This document shows, piece by piece, positions 1 through 8,276 of a stretch of DNA of 33,588 nt. The notes beneath the pieces are model-generated. The model made no database searches, was not told the origin of the DNA, and was given only the letters and a program-made list of their open reading frames with translations. Each line of letters starts with the position of its first letter. The stretch's first letter is position 1. The stretch covers positions 1-33,588 of the forward strand of contig JAJXUK010000025.1 in the NCBI GenBank assembly GCA_021782915.1, written 5' to 3'. This DNA is from Actinomycetes bacterium. GTDB lineage: Bacteria; Actinomycetota; Acidimicrobiia; Acidimicrobiales; RAAP-2. A program made the position numbers and the translations under genes.

Positions 1-640
1 CGGGGCGGAACCCCAGCGCGGTGGCGAGGTCCTTGCCCGCGAGCGAGGTGCGCCGGGTCGCCTCCATGGTGCGTATCGCGTGGGTGTCCTCGCACAGCAG
101 CCAGACGTCGTCGCCGAACCACCCGAAGCGCACCCACGTCGAGCCGTCCTCGATGCGTCGCAACAACTGTGGGCCCCGGTCGGCGGCGATGAGGGCCACG
201 CTCGGGCGCTCGCCCCGGAACTCCCAGTAGGGCGCGCTGGGTCCGCGGAAGCCGAAGAGCGGTCCGTCGGCCGGAGTGGCCAGCGCCTCGAGCCAGTGGC
301 GCACCCGGCGTCCACGGTACGTTCCCAGACGACGTGGCAGGTCGGCCAGCGTGACGGCCTCGGGTTGGGCTAGATCGGTGCGCTCGATGTCCTCGGCGAG
401 CTGGCCCTCGACGACGTCGAAGGCGGCCAGGTCGGTCTCCAGATCTTCGGGCCAGGGGACCCTCCAGCGCACGATGGTCTGGGAGGCGAGATCGACGACC
501 GTCGTGGTCTCCTTGGTGGAGCCCAGCACCAATCCGATCATCGTCGAGCCGGGTGTCAGGTCCACCGTGGGGTACTGGGGCGTGTGCTCGACGAGCTGGC
601 GGATGGCCCGGGCCGCCGGGTCGCGACCGAAGAGCGCCAT
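1..640 (-). CDS. Hypothetical protein, 3' end beyond window
   Basis: I do not recognise this protein. An open frame of 213 codons runs from an ATG at 638-640 to the window edge without a stop, so the C-terminus is missing. The ATG shares one base with the TGA stop of the upstream thioredoxin-fold gene (TGATG), which indicates translational coupling. It looks soluble, with no signal peptide or membrane segment. It contains an early MIGLVLGSTKETTTVVDLAS stretch and many Trp and acidic residues, for example WFGDDVWLLCEDTHAIRTME near the visible end. Codon use matches the neighbours. The reading frame is well supported; the function is unknown. Confidence 0.7.
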   Translation of the reverse strand, partial: MALFGRDPAARAIRQLVEHTPQYPTVDLTPGSTMIGLVLGSTKETTTVVDLASQTIVRWRVPWPEDLETDLAAFDVVEGQLAEDIERTDLAQPEAVTLADLPRRLGTYRGRRVRHWLEALATPADGPLFGFRGPSAPYWEFRGERPSVALIAADRGPQLLRRIEDGSTWVRFGWFGDDVWLLCEDTHAIRTMEATRRTSLAGKDLATALGFRP

Positions 641-2625
641 CAGATCCGCAGATCGTCCAGCTGGGCGTCGAGCTCCTCGCGCGTCCTCACGGGCACCTGG
701 CAGGTGCCGCCGCGGCACACGTAGGCCCACCCGGCACGTCGCTGGGCTAGCAACGGCGAGGAGTTCTCTCCGGTGATCAGAACGGCGTGGGGCACGGCTC
801 TCCATCGTACGTGCTGGCCGAGATCGCTCGGGGGGCCGGGCACCACGATCTCCACGCCCTCGAGGGCGAAGCCGGCCGCCTCGAGCAGGTCGGCGACTGC
901 GCGCGGGTGCTGGGCCAGGAGTGTCGCGGCCAGGGCGACCAGGCGTTGCGCGGCGGCCAGACTCTCAGTGTTCGCGTCGATGAGCCCGAGGCGCGCCAGG
1001 GCGCGAGTGGCGAGGGCGTGCCCCGAAGGCCCGACGCCGTCGAAGATCTCCTTGGGCCGCAGGAGCAGATCGGTCGCCAGGTCGCTGGCACTGAAGACGC
1101 CGCGGCCCAGATCGGGGTTCTTCGACGAGGGCCGAGGACCGTCCCAGAAGTGCTCGAGGAGGTAGGCGGCGCTGTGGCGGGCCCGCTCGAGCCACTCGTC
1201 GGAGCCGGTGAACTCGAAGGCGTCAAGTTCGGCGTCCAGGAGCGCCGCGAGGTCTCCCAGCGTCCCCAGGACGGGGCCGCTCTGGGTTCGTCGCCACGCA
1301 TTGTCGCGCCAGTGCGAGGAGTGAAGCCCGTCGAGCAGGTTGAGCGCTCGCTCGGCGAATTCCTCTCCGAGGGTTAGGCACGCCCCGGCGAATCTCGCGT
1401 TCCACTCCAGGATCACCTTGTCATCTCGCGCCGGCTGGACTCGCCGCGCACGCGCCGCGCGCAGCGCGGACTCGGCCGCGCGCAGCGCCTCCGGTGTGCT
1501 GAAGGGCTCCCCGTCGCCCAGGCGTGGCACACTGCGCCCGTCGAGGTCGCCCTCGCCGGTGATCGTCCAGCGCCGCAGGGCCGCCGTTGTGTGCTCAGCG
1601 TCACCGAGCGCGTCGGTGACCTCCTCGGGCGTCCAGGTCACGTGCGCGCCCTCGGAGCCGCCCGCGTCAGCGTCCAGCGACGAGGCCAGACCCCCCGTGA
1701 CGCTCAGCTCGTCCCACACGAAGGCGGCGGTGGCGCGTGCGACCTCGAGCCAGTCCTCTCGCTTTTCGGCCCGCCCGGCGCGCGCGTAGAGGCTCACGAG
1801 GTGGGCCTGGTCGATCAGCATCTTCTCGAAGTGGGGCACGTGCCACGCCCGGTCGACGCAGTATCGCGCGAAGCCTCCCCCTAGGTGGTCGTAGAGGCCC
1901 CGACGAGACATGGCGTCCAGGCACAGCGCGAGGACTTCTCGGGCGTCGGCATCGGCCCCGACGAGCGCGTGCAGCAGGCCCGGGTGCGGGAACTTGGGCG
2001 CCGAGGAGAAACCTCCATCCGGATCGACGGAGTCGACCAGCTCGCGGCGCAGGCGTGTTCGAATCTCCGCCAGGTCGACCGGCTCGTCGTGGGCCACCAG
2101 CTGATCCACGAAGGAGACCTCCTTCGCCAAAGCCTCAGCGATCTCGTCGGCCTGTTCGACCACCGCGGCACGCTGCACGCGCCAGGCGTTGGAGAGCGCC
2201 TGGAGCAGGCGGACAAAGCCCACCTGATTGGCACGATCGTGAGGTGGGAAGTACGTGCCCGTGAAGAAGGGCCGACCATCGGGCAGGGCGAAGATGGACA
2301 TCGGCCAGCCGCCGTGTCCGCTCGACATCTGGGTGGCCGTCATGTAGAGGCTGTCCACGTCGGGACGCTCCTCGCGATCGACCTTGATGGACACGAAGCC
2401 GTCATTGAGCAGCTGGGCGACCTCCGAGCTCTCGAAGGACTCGTGGGCCATGACGTGACACCAGTGACACGACGCGTAGCCCACGGAGATGAAGATCGGC
2501 ACGTCCCGGCGGCGGGCGTGCTCGAAGGCGTCCTCGCCCCAGGCCCACCACTCGACCGGGTTGTCGGCGTGGTCGCGAAGGTAGGGTGAGCCGAGGTCGT
2601 CTGTGACGTCGCGCAGTCGAGGCAC
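640..2625 (-). CDS. YyaL/SPATA20-family thioredoxin-domain protein (DUF255)
   Basis: This 661-residue protein matches the YyaL/SSP411 family: an N-terminal thioredoxin-like domain followed by an (alpha/alpha)6-barrel resembling N-acylglucosamine 2-epimerases. The N-terminus has the family signature SPYLRDHADNPVEWW, then SVGYASCHWCHVMAHESFE with a CxxC pair at C53 and C56. Further family blocks are GGWPMSIFALPDGRPFFTGTYFPP, PKFPHPGLL and GGGFARYCVDRAWHVPHFEKM. The length is normal for the family. The biochemical role of the family is not well settled; a redox or carbohydrate-related function has been suggested. The start is GTG at 2623-2625, directly after the conserved N-terminal motif begins to align. 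A TAAGGT box ends seven bases upstream, so the mRNA is probably leaderless. The gene is divergent from the oxidoreductase and coupled to the partial gene downstream. Confidence 0.92.
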   Translation of the reverse strand: MPRLRDVTDDLGSPYLRDHADNPVEWWAWGEDAFEHARRRDVPIFISVGYASCHWCHVMAHESFESSEVAQLLNDGFVSIKVDREERPDVDSLYMTATQMSSGHGGWPMSIFALPDGRPFFTGTYFPPHDRANQVGFVRLLQALSNAWRVQRAAVVEQADEIAEALAKEVSFVDQLVAHDEPVDLAEIRTRLRRELVDSVDPDGGFSSAPKFPHPGLLHALVGADADAREVLALCLDAMSRRGLYDHLGGGFARYCVDRAWHVPHFEKMLIDQAHLVSLYARAGRAEKREDWLEVARATAAFVWDELSVTGGLASSLDADAGGSEGAHVTWTPEEVTDALGDAEHTTAALRRWTITGEGDLDGRSVPRLGDGEPFSTPEALRAAESALRAARARRVQPARDDKVILEWNARFAGACLTLGEEFAERALNLLDGLHSSHWRDNAWRRTQSGPVLGTLGDLAALLDAELDAFEFTGSDEWLERARHSAAYLLEHFWDGPRPSSKNPDLGRGVFSASDLATDLLLRPKEIFDGVGPSGHALATRALARLGLIDANTESLAAAQRLVALAATLLAQHPRAVADLLEAAGFALEGVEIVVPGPPSDLGQHVRWRAVPHAVLITGENSSPLLAQRRAGWAYVCRGGTCQVPVRTREELDAQLDDLRI

Positions 2626-2631
2626 GAGATG

Positions 2632-2637
2632 ACCTTA
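2632..2637 (-). promoter_or_regulatory. -10 box (TAAGGT), leaderless promoter of the thioredoxin-domain gene
   Basis: TAAGGT on the minus strand ends seven bases before the GTG start at 2625, so transcription would begin at or next to the start codon. No clear -35 element is visible. Support comes from the same spacing at nine other genes in the window. Confidence 0.55.
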
Positions 2638-2682
2638 GAGGCGCGAGTCAGCGGCGCCGGTAGCCGCGGGATTGGAGTGAAC

Positions 2683-3642
2683 GTGGCCGGGGCACTTCGC
2701 TGGGGGGTCATCGGGACGGGGCGGATCGCCCAGACCTTCGCTCGCGACGTGGAGCACATCGATGATGGCGTGCTCGTTGCAGTGGGCTCGAGGACTCGCC
2801 ACGGTGCGGAACTCTTCGCCGAGAACTTCGGCGTGCCGAATCCACACGCCAGCTACGAGTCGCTGGTGAGCGATCCCCAGGTCGACGCGGTCTACGTGGC
2901 GACCCCCCATCCCATGCACTTCGAGGACGCGCAACTGGCTCTGCGGGCCGGCAAGCCCGTCCTCGTCGAGAAGGCCTTCACCATGACCGTGGGCCAAGCG
3001 CAGGATCTGGTCGCGTCGGCGCGATCACGGGACCTCTTCATGATGGAGGCCATGTGGTCACGTTTCTTGCCGCACATGGTCGCCGTGCGAAACCTCGTTG
3101 ATTCCGGTGAGCTCGGCGACATCATCGTGGTGGTCGCCGATCACGGAAAGTGGTTTGAACAGGACCCCACGTCCCGACTCTTTGCGCCCGAACTGGGTGG
3201 CAGCGCAATGTTGGATCTTGGGGTGTATCCCGTGTCCTTCGCCTCCATGATTCTGGGTACTCCGCTCGACGTGATCGGACGGGTGACCCCGGCGTTCACG
3301 GGTGTGGACGCGACCGCGTCAGCCGTGCTGAGCTATGAGAGCGGTGCGCACGCCGTCATCACCTGCACGTCTGGCGCGCGAAGCGCGACGCGCGCGAGCG
3401 TTGTCGGCACAAGGGCACGGATCGAGATCGAGGGCGACTTCTACGCGCCGAGTTCCTTCCAGGTGATCGATCGTGACGGCGCGGCGCGCAGTTTCCACTT
3501 TCCGGTGTCGGGCAGGGGCCTGCAGTACGAGGCGAGCCACGTCGCCGCGTGTCTCGCCCAGGGTCTTCGAGAAAGTCCGATCATGCCGCTCGACGAGAGC
3601 GTGGCGATCATGCGCACGATGCGTGAAATCATCGGCGACTGA
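2683..3642 (+). CDS. Gfo/Idh/MocA-family NAD(P)-dependent oxidoreductase
   Basis: A 319-residue dehydrogenase of the Gfo/Idh/MocA family. The Rossmann start is RWGVIGTGRIAQTFARDVE, followed by VYVATPHPMHFEDAQLALRAGKPVLVEKAFT (the EKP-type lysine position). MMEAMWSRFLPHMVAVRNLV and MLDLGVYPVSFASMILGTP resemble the dimeric dihydrodiol dehydrogenase/xylose dehydrogenase subgroup. The likely substrate is a sugar or sugar-like diol. I chose GTG 2683 because GGAG lies at 2674-2677 and the Rossmann strand begins five residues later. An in-frame ATG at 2629 would add 18 unconserved residues and leave three bases to the divergent gene; GTG 2677 is also possible. The XylF-like transporter lies just downstream on the same strand, so the enzyme may act on the imported sugar. 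That link is inference. Confidence 0.9.
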   Translation: MAGALRWGVIGTGRIAQTFARDVEHIDDGVLVAVGSRTRHGAELFAENFGVPNPHASYESLVSDPQVDAVYVATPHPMHFEDAQLALRAGKPVLVEKAFTMTVGQAQDLVASARSRDLFMMEAMWSRFLPHMVAVRNLVDSGELGDIIVVVADHGKWFEQDPTSRLFAPELGGSAMLDLGVYPVSFASMILGTPLDVIGRVTPAFTGVDATASAVLSYESGAHAVITCTSGARSATRASVVGTRARIEIEGDFYAPSSFQVIDRDGAARSFHFPVSGRGLQYEASHVAACLAQGLRESPIMPLDESVAIMRTMREIIGD

Positions 3643-3652
3643 GTAATACTCA
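3640..3652. repeat. 13-bp perfect palindrome TGAGTAATACTCA
   Basis: TGAGTA and TACTCA flank a single central A. The palindrome overlaps the stop codon of the oxidoreductase and begins the AT-rich stretch upstream of the sugar transporter genes. It has the form of a dimeric regulator site. It could also simply be chance around the stop codon. Confidence 0.4.
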
Positions 3653-3667
3653 ATTTTGGGGGTCGGT

Positions 3668-3680
3668 TCCACGTCGTGGA
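3668..3680. promoter_or_regulatory. Candidate operator: 13-bp palindrome TCCACGTCGTGGA
   Basis: TCCACG and CGTGGA flank one central T. The site ends 10 bases before the putative -10 box TACTTT at 3691, so it covers the expected -35 region. That is a typical position for a repressor of a sugar ABC operon. No regulator gene is present in the window, so the cognate protein is unknown. Confidence 0.4.
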
Positions 3681-3690
3681 TCACGAGTGC

Positions 3691-3696
3691 TACTTT
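3691..3696 (+). promoter_or_regulatory. Putative -10 box (TACTTT) for the sugar ABC operon
   Basis: TACTTT is preceded by TGC, resembling an extended -10 (TGN-TANNNT). It lies in the 141-base gap between the oxidoreductase and the binding-protein gene and would give a leader of roughly 80 bases. No strong -35 is visible. Confidence 0.35.
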
Positions 3697-3749
3697 CGCT
3701 CTGGAACAACTCGTTCACGGGGAGTTCATGAAGTGCCACGGATGAAACC

Positions 3750-3765
3750 GGTGCCGCGGGGCACC
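3750..3765 (+). repeat. Stem-loop GGTGCC-GCGG-GGCACC in the leader of the sugar ABC operon
   Basis: A six-base perfect inverted repeat with a GCGG loop lies immediately before the AAGAAGG ribosome-binding region of the binding-protein gene at 3784. It would form a hairpin next to the ribosome-binding site. It may affect translation or mRNA stability; it has no T tract, so it is not an intrinsic terminator. Confidence 0.4.
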
Positions 3766-3783
3766 AAAGAAGGGTTGGGGAGA

Positions 3784-5013
3784 ATGAAACTGAGAACAGC
3801 GAGGGCGGTCACGTCCGTGCTCTTGGTCGGAGGAATGGCAGCAACGGCGCTCACCACGGTGAGCGGCGCGGCGGCACCCACCGTATCGGCGAGCACGTTC
3901 AAGACCAATTTCTCGACGATGAATTATTTGAGGGCGCTATCGGCCAAGGGCAAGGGCATGATCGCGGTGATCCTTCCGGACACGGTGACGTCGGCTCGCT
4001 ACACGGAGTTTGACGCGCCGTACTTGAAGAAGGCGTTCAAGGCAGCGGGCCTCAAGCCCAACCAGTACATCGTGCAGAACGCCCAGGGGAGCCCCCAGAC
4101 GCAGTACACCATGGCCCAGGCCGATATCGCCAAGGGCGCCAAGGTGCTGTTGCTGGACCCGTTGGACTCGACGACCGGGGCTGTCATTGAGGCCTACGCG
4201 CGTGCGCGTGGGGTGAAGGTGATCGACTACGACCGTCTAACGCTTGGTGGTGCTCGTAGCTACTACGTGAGCTTCAACAACGTGTCCGTCGGGACTCTGA
4301 TCGGTAAGGGTCTGGTCAGTTGCCTCAGCGCCTGGAACGTGAAGAACCCAGTGGTCTACGTGATGAAGGGCGCACCCACTGACAACAACGCCACGCTCTT
4401 CGCACAGGGCTACGACGCGGTCCTGAACGCGAACGGCTTCAACGCCACCACGGGCTCGGCCAACACGATCCTGGAGAACACCGGCACGTGGACGCCCAAC
4501 ACGGCGTTGACGGACTTCCAAGGTGCCTACAGTGCGCACCCGAGCATCAACGCGGTCGTCACGCCCAACGATGAGAACGCGGCGCCGATCATCAGTTACC
4601 TGCAGTCCAAGGGTCTGGCTCCCAAGACGGTTCCCTTTACGGGTCAGGACGCCACGCTCGTGGGCTTCCAGAACATCATCTCGGGATACCAGTGTGGAAC
4701 GGTCTACAAGCCGATCTGGCTGGAGGCCCAGGCTGCGGCGGCGCTGGCTGTCTACCTGCGCGCCGGTGTGAAGCCACCGAGGGGTTTGGTCAACGCGACC
4801 TCTATTGACTCGGCGGCCACGATCACGTCGCTGAAGAAGGTGCCGTCGGTGCTCTTGACCGCGACGTGGGTGACGGCGAACAAGGTGCAGTCCACGGTGA
4901 TCAAGGATGGCGTCATCAAGGCGTCGGCCCTGTGCACCAACCAGGCCCCGAACGTTCAGGGCCAGACGGTGCCGACCTACGCCGCTGACTGCAAGACCTA
5001 CGGGATCAAGTAG
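3784..5013 (+). CDS. XylF-like periplasmic sugar-binding protein of an ABC transporter
   Basis: A 409-residue secreted substrate-binding protein (Peripla_BP_4 fold). The signal peptide begins MKLRTARAVTSVLLVGGMAA and ends near an AAAPTVSA stretch. There is no lipobox cysteine, so it is probably not lipid-anchored in the usual way. Several blocks resemble XylF: VLLLDPLDSTTGAVIEAYAR, GVKVIDYDRLTLGG, YYVSFNNVSVGTLIGKGLV, NDENAAPIISYLQSKGL and TGQDATLVGFQNIISGYQCG followed by TVYKPIWLEAQAAA. A pentose such as xylose is a reasonable but unproven ligand. I chose ATG 3784 because the signal peptide starts there and AAGAAGG/GGGGAG precede it; an upstream in-frame ATG at 3676 would add 36 non-signal residues. 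It is followed closely by the ATPase and permease genes. Confidence 0.92.
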   Translation: MKLRTARAVTSVLLVGGMAATALTTVSGAAAPTVSASTFKTNFSTMNYLRALSAKGKGMIAVILPDTVTSARYTEFDAPYLKKAFKAAGLKPNQYIVQNAQGSPQTQYTMAQADIAKGAKVLLLDPLDSTTGAVIEAYARARGVKVIDYDRLTLGGARSYYVSFNNVSVGTLIGKGLVSCLSAWNVKNPVVYVMKGAPTDNNATLFAQGYDAVLNANGFNATTGSANTILENTGTWTPNTALTDFQGAYSAHPSINAVVTPNDENAAPIISYLQSKGLAPKTVPFTGQDATLVGFQNIISGYQCGTVYKPIWLEAQAAAALAVYLRAGVKPPRGLVNATSIDSAATITSLKKVPSVLLTATWVTANKVQSTVIKDGVIKASALCTNQAPNVQGQTVPTYAADCKTYGIK

Positions 5014-5028
5014 GAAGTCGGATCACAC

Positions 5029-5862
5029 ATGACGAACGCCCCCGGGTCCCCATCGACCGGCACGCCCTCTGACGGGCGTGACGATCCAGGAGATCCGGGG
5101 GCGCCGTCAGCTCTGCTCGCGGTTCGCGGAGTCTCGAAGTACTTCGGCGCGGTGCAGGCCCTGGAGAACGTGGACCTCGACGTGCCGGCCGGACAGGTGA
5201 CGGCGCTGATCGGCGACAATGGCGCGGGCAAGTCGACCCTGATCAAGGCGATCGCCGGCATCTACGCACCCAGTGGCGGGCAGATCTTCTGGAAGGGCCA
5301 CGAGGTGCACATCCACACCCCTCACGACGCCGAGGCGCTCGGCATCGCGACGGTGTATCAGGATCTGGCCCTCTGCGACAACCTGGACATCGTCCAGAAC
5401 ATGTACCTCGGGCACGAGTCGACCAAGGCCGGCGTGCTCGATGAGATCTCGATGGAGTTGGCTACCAAGCAGACGTTGAGCGACCTGTCGGTGTCGACGG
5501 TCAAGTCAGTGCGTCAGGTGGTGGGATCCCTGTCGGGGGGCCAGCGCCAGGCGATCGCGGTCGCACGCGCCGTGATGCGAGAGTCCCAACTCGTCATCAT
5601 GGACGAGCCCACCGCCGCTTTGGGCGTCTCACAGACCGCCCAAGTCCTCCACCTCATCAGGACGCTCGCTCAGCGGGGGATGGGGGTCATCGTCATCTCG
5701 CACAACCTCAATGATGTGTTTCAGGTGGCTGATCGCATCGCAGTTCTCTATCTCGGCAATCTGGTGTCGAGCGGTCCCGTCGCAAACTACGACATGTCCA
5801 GCGCGGTGGAGCTCATCACCACGGGTGAGTCCGTTCGCGTGGCATCGTCCGTCGCGCCCTAG
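5029..5862 (+). CDS. Sugar ABC transporter ATP-binding protein, single ABC domain
   Basis: A 277-residue ATPase that energises the adjacent permease. After a Gly/Pro/Asp-rich N-terminal tail of about 25 residues come the Walker A motif GDNGAGKST, a Q-loop region VYQDLALCDNLDIVQNMYLG, the signature LSGGQRQ, Walker B LVIMDEPTAAL and a switch histidine in VIVISHNL. It has one ABC domain, whereas XylG, RbsA and MglA carry two fused domains of about 500 residues in total. It therefore probably works as a homodimer, like other single-domain sugar ATPases of actinobacteria and FrcA-type systems. It lies 15 bases after the binding-protein gene and 14 bases before the permease, so the three form one operon. 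Confidence 0.93.
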   Translation: MTNAPGSPSTGTPSDGRDDPGDPGAPSALLAVRGVSKYFGAVQALENVDLDVPAGQVTALIGDNGAGKSTLIKAIAGIYAPSGGQIFWKGHEVHIHTPHDAEALGIATVYQDLALCDNLDIVQNMYLGHESTKAGVLDEISMELATKQTLSDLSVSTVKSVRQVVGSLSGGQRQAIAVARAVMRESQLVIMDEPTAALGVSQTAQVLHLIRTLAQRGMGVIVISHNLNDVFQVADRIAVLYLGNLVSSGPVANYDMSSAVELITTGESVRVASSVAP

Positions 5863-5876
5863 GAGAAGGAAAACCC

Positions 5877-7121
5877 GTGACGTCAGTGCGCGAAAACGAC
5901 GAACTCGACCCCGACTCATTGAGCGAAGCACACTCGTGGTGGAGCCAACTGCGCCGGCTCTGGCAGGGCGACGTCGGCATGGTCCCGATCGTGATTGGCC
6001 TGGCCGCGCTCGTCGCCTACTTCCAGGTGCGCAGCCCGGTCTTTCTGTCGGCCGGCAACATCACCAACCTCTTCATGCAGGCGACGATCTTCGTCCTGCT
6101 CGGCATGGCTGAGATCTGGCTGCTCCTGCTCGGCGAGATTGACCTGTCGGTGGGATACGTCACGGGCATGGGTGCGGCCGTCGCGGTCATTCTGATGGAC
6201 GTGCAGTTTCACTGGCCGTGGTTCCTCGCGATGCCGGTGGCTCTCCTGGTCACAACGGGCATCACCACGCTGCAGGGGTTCATCATCATTCGGCTTCGCC
6301 TGCCGTCCTTCATTGTGACCTTGGCGGGCCTGCTGTTCTGGGAGGGAATGCTGATCTACCTGGTGGACGACCAGGGAACCGGCGGCACCATCCCGGCGAC
6401 CAATCGGGTGCTGTACAACCTGGTGAACGGCAACCTCTCCGTCTTTTTCACCTGGGTGTTCCTCGTGGCGATCGTGGTGCTGATGGCCCTTGGGATGTTC
6501 CGCGCAGACCAGCGCCGGCGCTCGAGTGGCTTGGCGACGCGCCCCCGCATTGTGCTCATCATGAAGGTGGCCGCACTCGCCATCTCGGGAGTGGCGCTGG
6601 CCATGATCTTCGATGCTGATCGGGGCACGTTCATTGTCTTGCGTGGCATGCCGTGGGCGATTCCGATTGACTTTGCGATCCTCGCCGCCGGGAGCTTCGT
6701 GCTCACGAAGACCAAGGCCGGTCGGTACATCTACGCAATCGGCGGGAACACCGAGGCCGCTCGACGGGCCGGAATCGCCGTGAACCGCTACCGGCTCCTG
6801 GCGTTCGCGTTGACCGGATTGACAACGGGTGTGGCGAGCCTTCTCTACGCTTCACGACTTGGCGGGATTTCTGACAACATCGACAGTTCTCTCGTCCTGT
6901 ACGCGGTCGCCTCGGCGGTCATTGGTGGCACCAGCCTCTTCGGGGGTCGAGGCAAGATGACCCACGCCGTCATCGGTGGCGTGGTGATTGCGACTATCTA
7001 CAACGGCATGGCCCTCATCGGCATGAGTGCTCCGACGCAGTACATGGCAACGGCGCTCGTTCTTCTGGCGGCGGTCACCATCGACTCGCTCGCGCGGCGC
7101 AGCACGGGAGAAGGTCGTTAG
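5877..7121 (+). CDS. Sugar ABC transporter permease (XylH/RbsC-like)
   Basis: A 414-residue integral membrane protein of the branched-chain/ribose permease fold (BPD_transp_2). It begins with a cytoplasmic tail of about 40 residues and then has around ten hydrophobic segments. The family region LRLPSFIVTLAGLLFWEGML and the cytoplasmic EAA-like loop AIGGNTEAARRAGIAVNRYR are clear, as are the late GGTSLFGGRGKMTHAVIGG and MATALVLLAAVTIDSLARR. A longer middle section with a charged RADQRRRSSGLATRPR loop is typical of XylH-type permeases. The start is GTG 5877 with a strong AGGAGAAGGA at 5861-5870. Its TAG stop directly abuts the stop of the convergent menE gene with no spacer. Confidence 0.93.
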   Translation: MTSVRENDELDPDSLSEAHSWWSQLRRLWQGDVGMVPIVIGLAALVAYFQVRSPVFLSAGNITNLFMQATIFVLLGMAEIWLLLLGEIDLSVGYVTGMGAAVAVILMDVQFHWPWFLAMPVALLVTTGITTLQGFIIIRLRLPSFIVTLAGLLFWEGMLIYLVDDQGTGGTIPATNRVLYNLVNGNLSVFFTWVFLVAIVVLMALGMFRADQRRRSSGLATRPRIVLIMKVAALAISGVALAMIFDADRGTFIVLRGMPWAIPIDFAILAAGSFVLTKTKAGRYIYAIGGNTEAARRAGIAVNRYRLLAFALTGLTTGVASLLYASRLGGISDNIDSSLVLYAVASAVIGGTSLFGGRGKMTHAVIGGVVIATIYNGMALIGMSAPTQYMATALVLLAAVTIDSLARRSTGEGR

Positions 7122-8228
7122 TCAGTGCAGGTGCCCGAGGAGTGATCGGACGATCTTGCCGTTGTCTGTGCGTGGGAGCGCCGTCACGTAGCGGATCTCC
7201 TTCGGCTTGGCCCACGGGCCGATCCTCTCCTCGGCGGCCGCGCGCAGCGCGTCGTCACAGCGACGCCCATCGGTGACCACCAAGGCGACGACGCGCTCGC
7301 CCCACTCGGGGTCGGCCGTGCCCGTGACGGCCACGTCACGCACTCCCGGCACGTTCGCGAGCGCCGCTTCGAGGTCGTCGGGCCACACCTTTTCACCGCC
7401 GGTGTTGATCACGTAGGCGATGCGCCCGCGCACGCGGACCCGTCCCTCGACGATCTCTCCCGCGTCACCCGTGGGAAACCAGTCGTCTCGGCCGTCCGGA
7501 CCGCGCCGGCGGGGACGAGGTGCGTCACGATAGGCGCTGAAGAGCGTGGGCGAGCGCACGAGGAGCTCGCCGTCCACCGACACGACCTCGACGCCGTCAA
7601 GGCGACGTCCGTCGTAGACGATGCCGGAGCCCGTCTCGGTCATGCCCCACGTGGTGACGACGTTGTCGTCGAGTCTCTGCGGGGCACGGGCTCCCCCGAG
7701 CAGGACTACCTCGTAGGCGCTCAGATCGTGTCGGGCCAGGTGGGCCCGGACGACGGCGATGTGTGTGGCGCCCTGGGCCAGCGCCTGGGCGGGGGTGTCG
7801 TCATCGGGCCACACCAGGGAGCCGTCGGCCAAGATCGCGCGTAACAGGACCGCCAGGCCTCCGATGTGCGAGGGCGGCAGGCACGCGAACCAGACCGGTG
7901 GCGCCGAGCGTCGCAGTGCGGCCTGGGTCATCGCGGCGCTCGCGCTCAAGGCGTCCCAGGAGAGCTCGGCGGCCTTGGGCGCGCCGGAGGAGCCCGAGGT
8001 GAGCATCACCAGTCCGACCTCGGGTGCAACGGCCCGGCCATCGACACGTCGAGCTCCGGTGCCATCGTCCACGTGCGTGGCCCCGAGGATCTCGAGCTGG
8101 GCTCGCTGACGTCGCGGCGAGAGTCGCCGGTCCAGGACGCAGACGGCGCGTCGGGCCTCCACGTAGCGTCGTAACGTGTTGGCGAACTCGGCGCCGAGCT
8201 CAAGGTCGAGGGCGGTCAGATCGGCCAC
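7122..8228 (-). CDS. menE: o-Succinylbenzoate-CoA ligase (MenE), acyl-adenylate-forming
   Basis: A 368-residue AMP-forming acyl-CoA ligase. The P-loop-like core LTSGSSGAPKAAELSWDAL, a central TTWGMTETGSGIVYDG block, GWFPTGDAGEI-like spacing (here DDWFPTGDAGEIVEGRVRVR), the hinge GRIAYVINTGGEKVWPDDLE and the catalytic lysine in RTDNGKIVRS are all present. The short length (about 370 instead of more than 500) and the position next to menB, menA, menH and menD fit MenE, which activates o-succinylbenzoate in menaquinone synthesis. The start is GTG at 8226-8228, with TAATCT ending eight bases upstream, so it is probably leaderless. It is divergent from the SRPBCC-sulfatase-menB-menA run. A different acyl-CoA ligase specificity is possible but less likely. 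Confidence 0.87.
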   Translation of the reverse strand: MADLTALDLELGAEFANTLRRYVEARRAVCVLDRRLSPRRQRAQLEILGATHVDDGTGARRVDGRAVAPEVGLVMLTSGSSGAPKAAELSWDALSASAAMTQAALRRSAPPVWFACLPPSHIGGLAVLLRAILADGSLVWPDDDTPAQALAQGATHIAVVRAHLARHDLSAYEVVLLGGARAPQRLDDNVVTTWGMTETGSGIVYDGRRLDGVEVVSVDGELLVRSPTLFSAYRDAPRPRRRGPDGRDDWFPTGDAGEIVEGRVRVRGRIAYVINTGGEKVWPDDLEAALANVPGVRDVAVTGTADPEWGERVVALVVTDGRRCDDALRAAAEERIGPWAKPKEIRYVTALPRTDNGKIVRSLLGHLH

Positions 8229-8235
8229 GTCTGCG

Positions 8236-8241
8236 AGATTA
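8236..8241 (-). promoter_or_regulatory. -10 box (TAATCT), leaderless promoter of menE
   Basis: TAATCT on the minus strand, with its last T eight bases before the GTG start at 8228. It lies back to back with TACTCT at 8255-8260, which serves the plus-strand genes. Confidence 0.55.
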
Positions 8242-8254
8242 GGTGCACCGGGGT

Positions 8255-8260
8255 TACTCT
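8255..8260 (+). promoter_or_regulatory. -10 box (TACTCT) for the SRPBCC-sulfatase genes
   Basis: TACTCT lies 17 bases upstream of the ATG at 8277. The expected start of transcription is near 8267, leaving a very short leader that consists mostly of the GAGGAGAGGAGGG ribosome-binding stretch. Confidence 0.45.
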
Positions 8261-8276
8261 GAGGAGAGGAGGGCCG

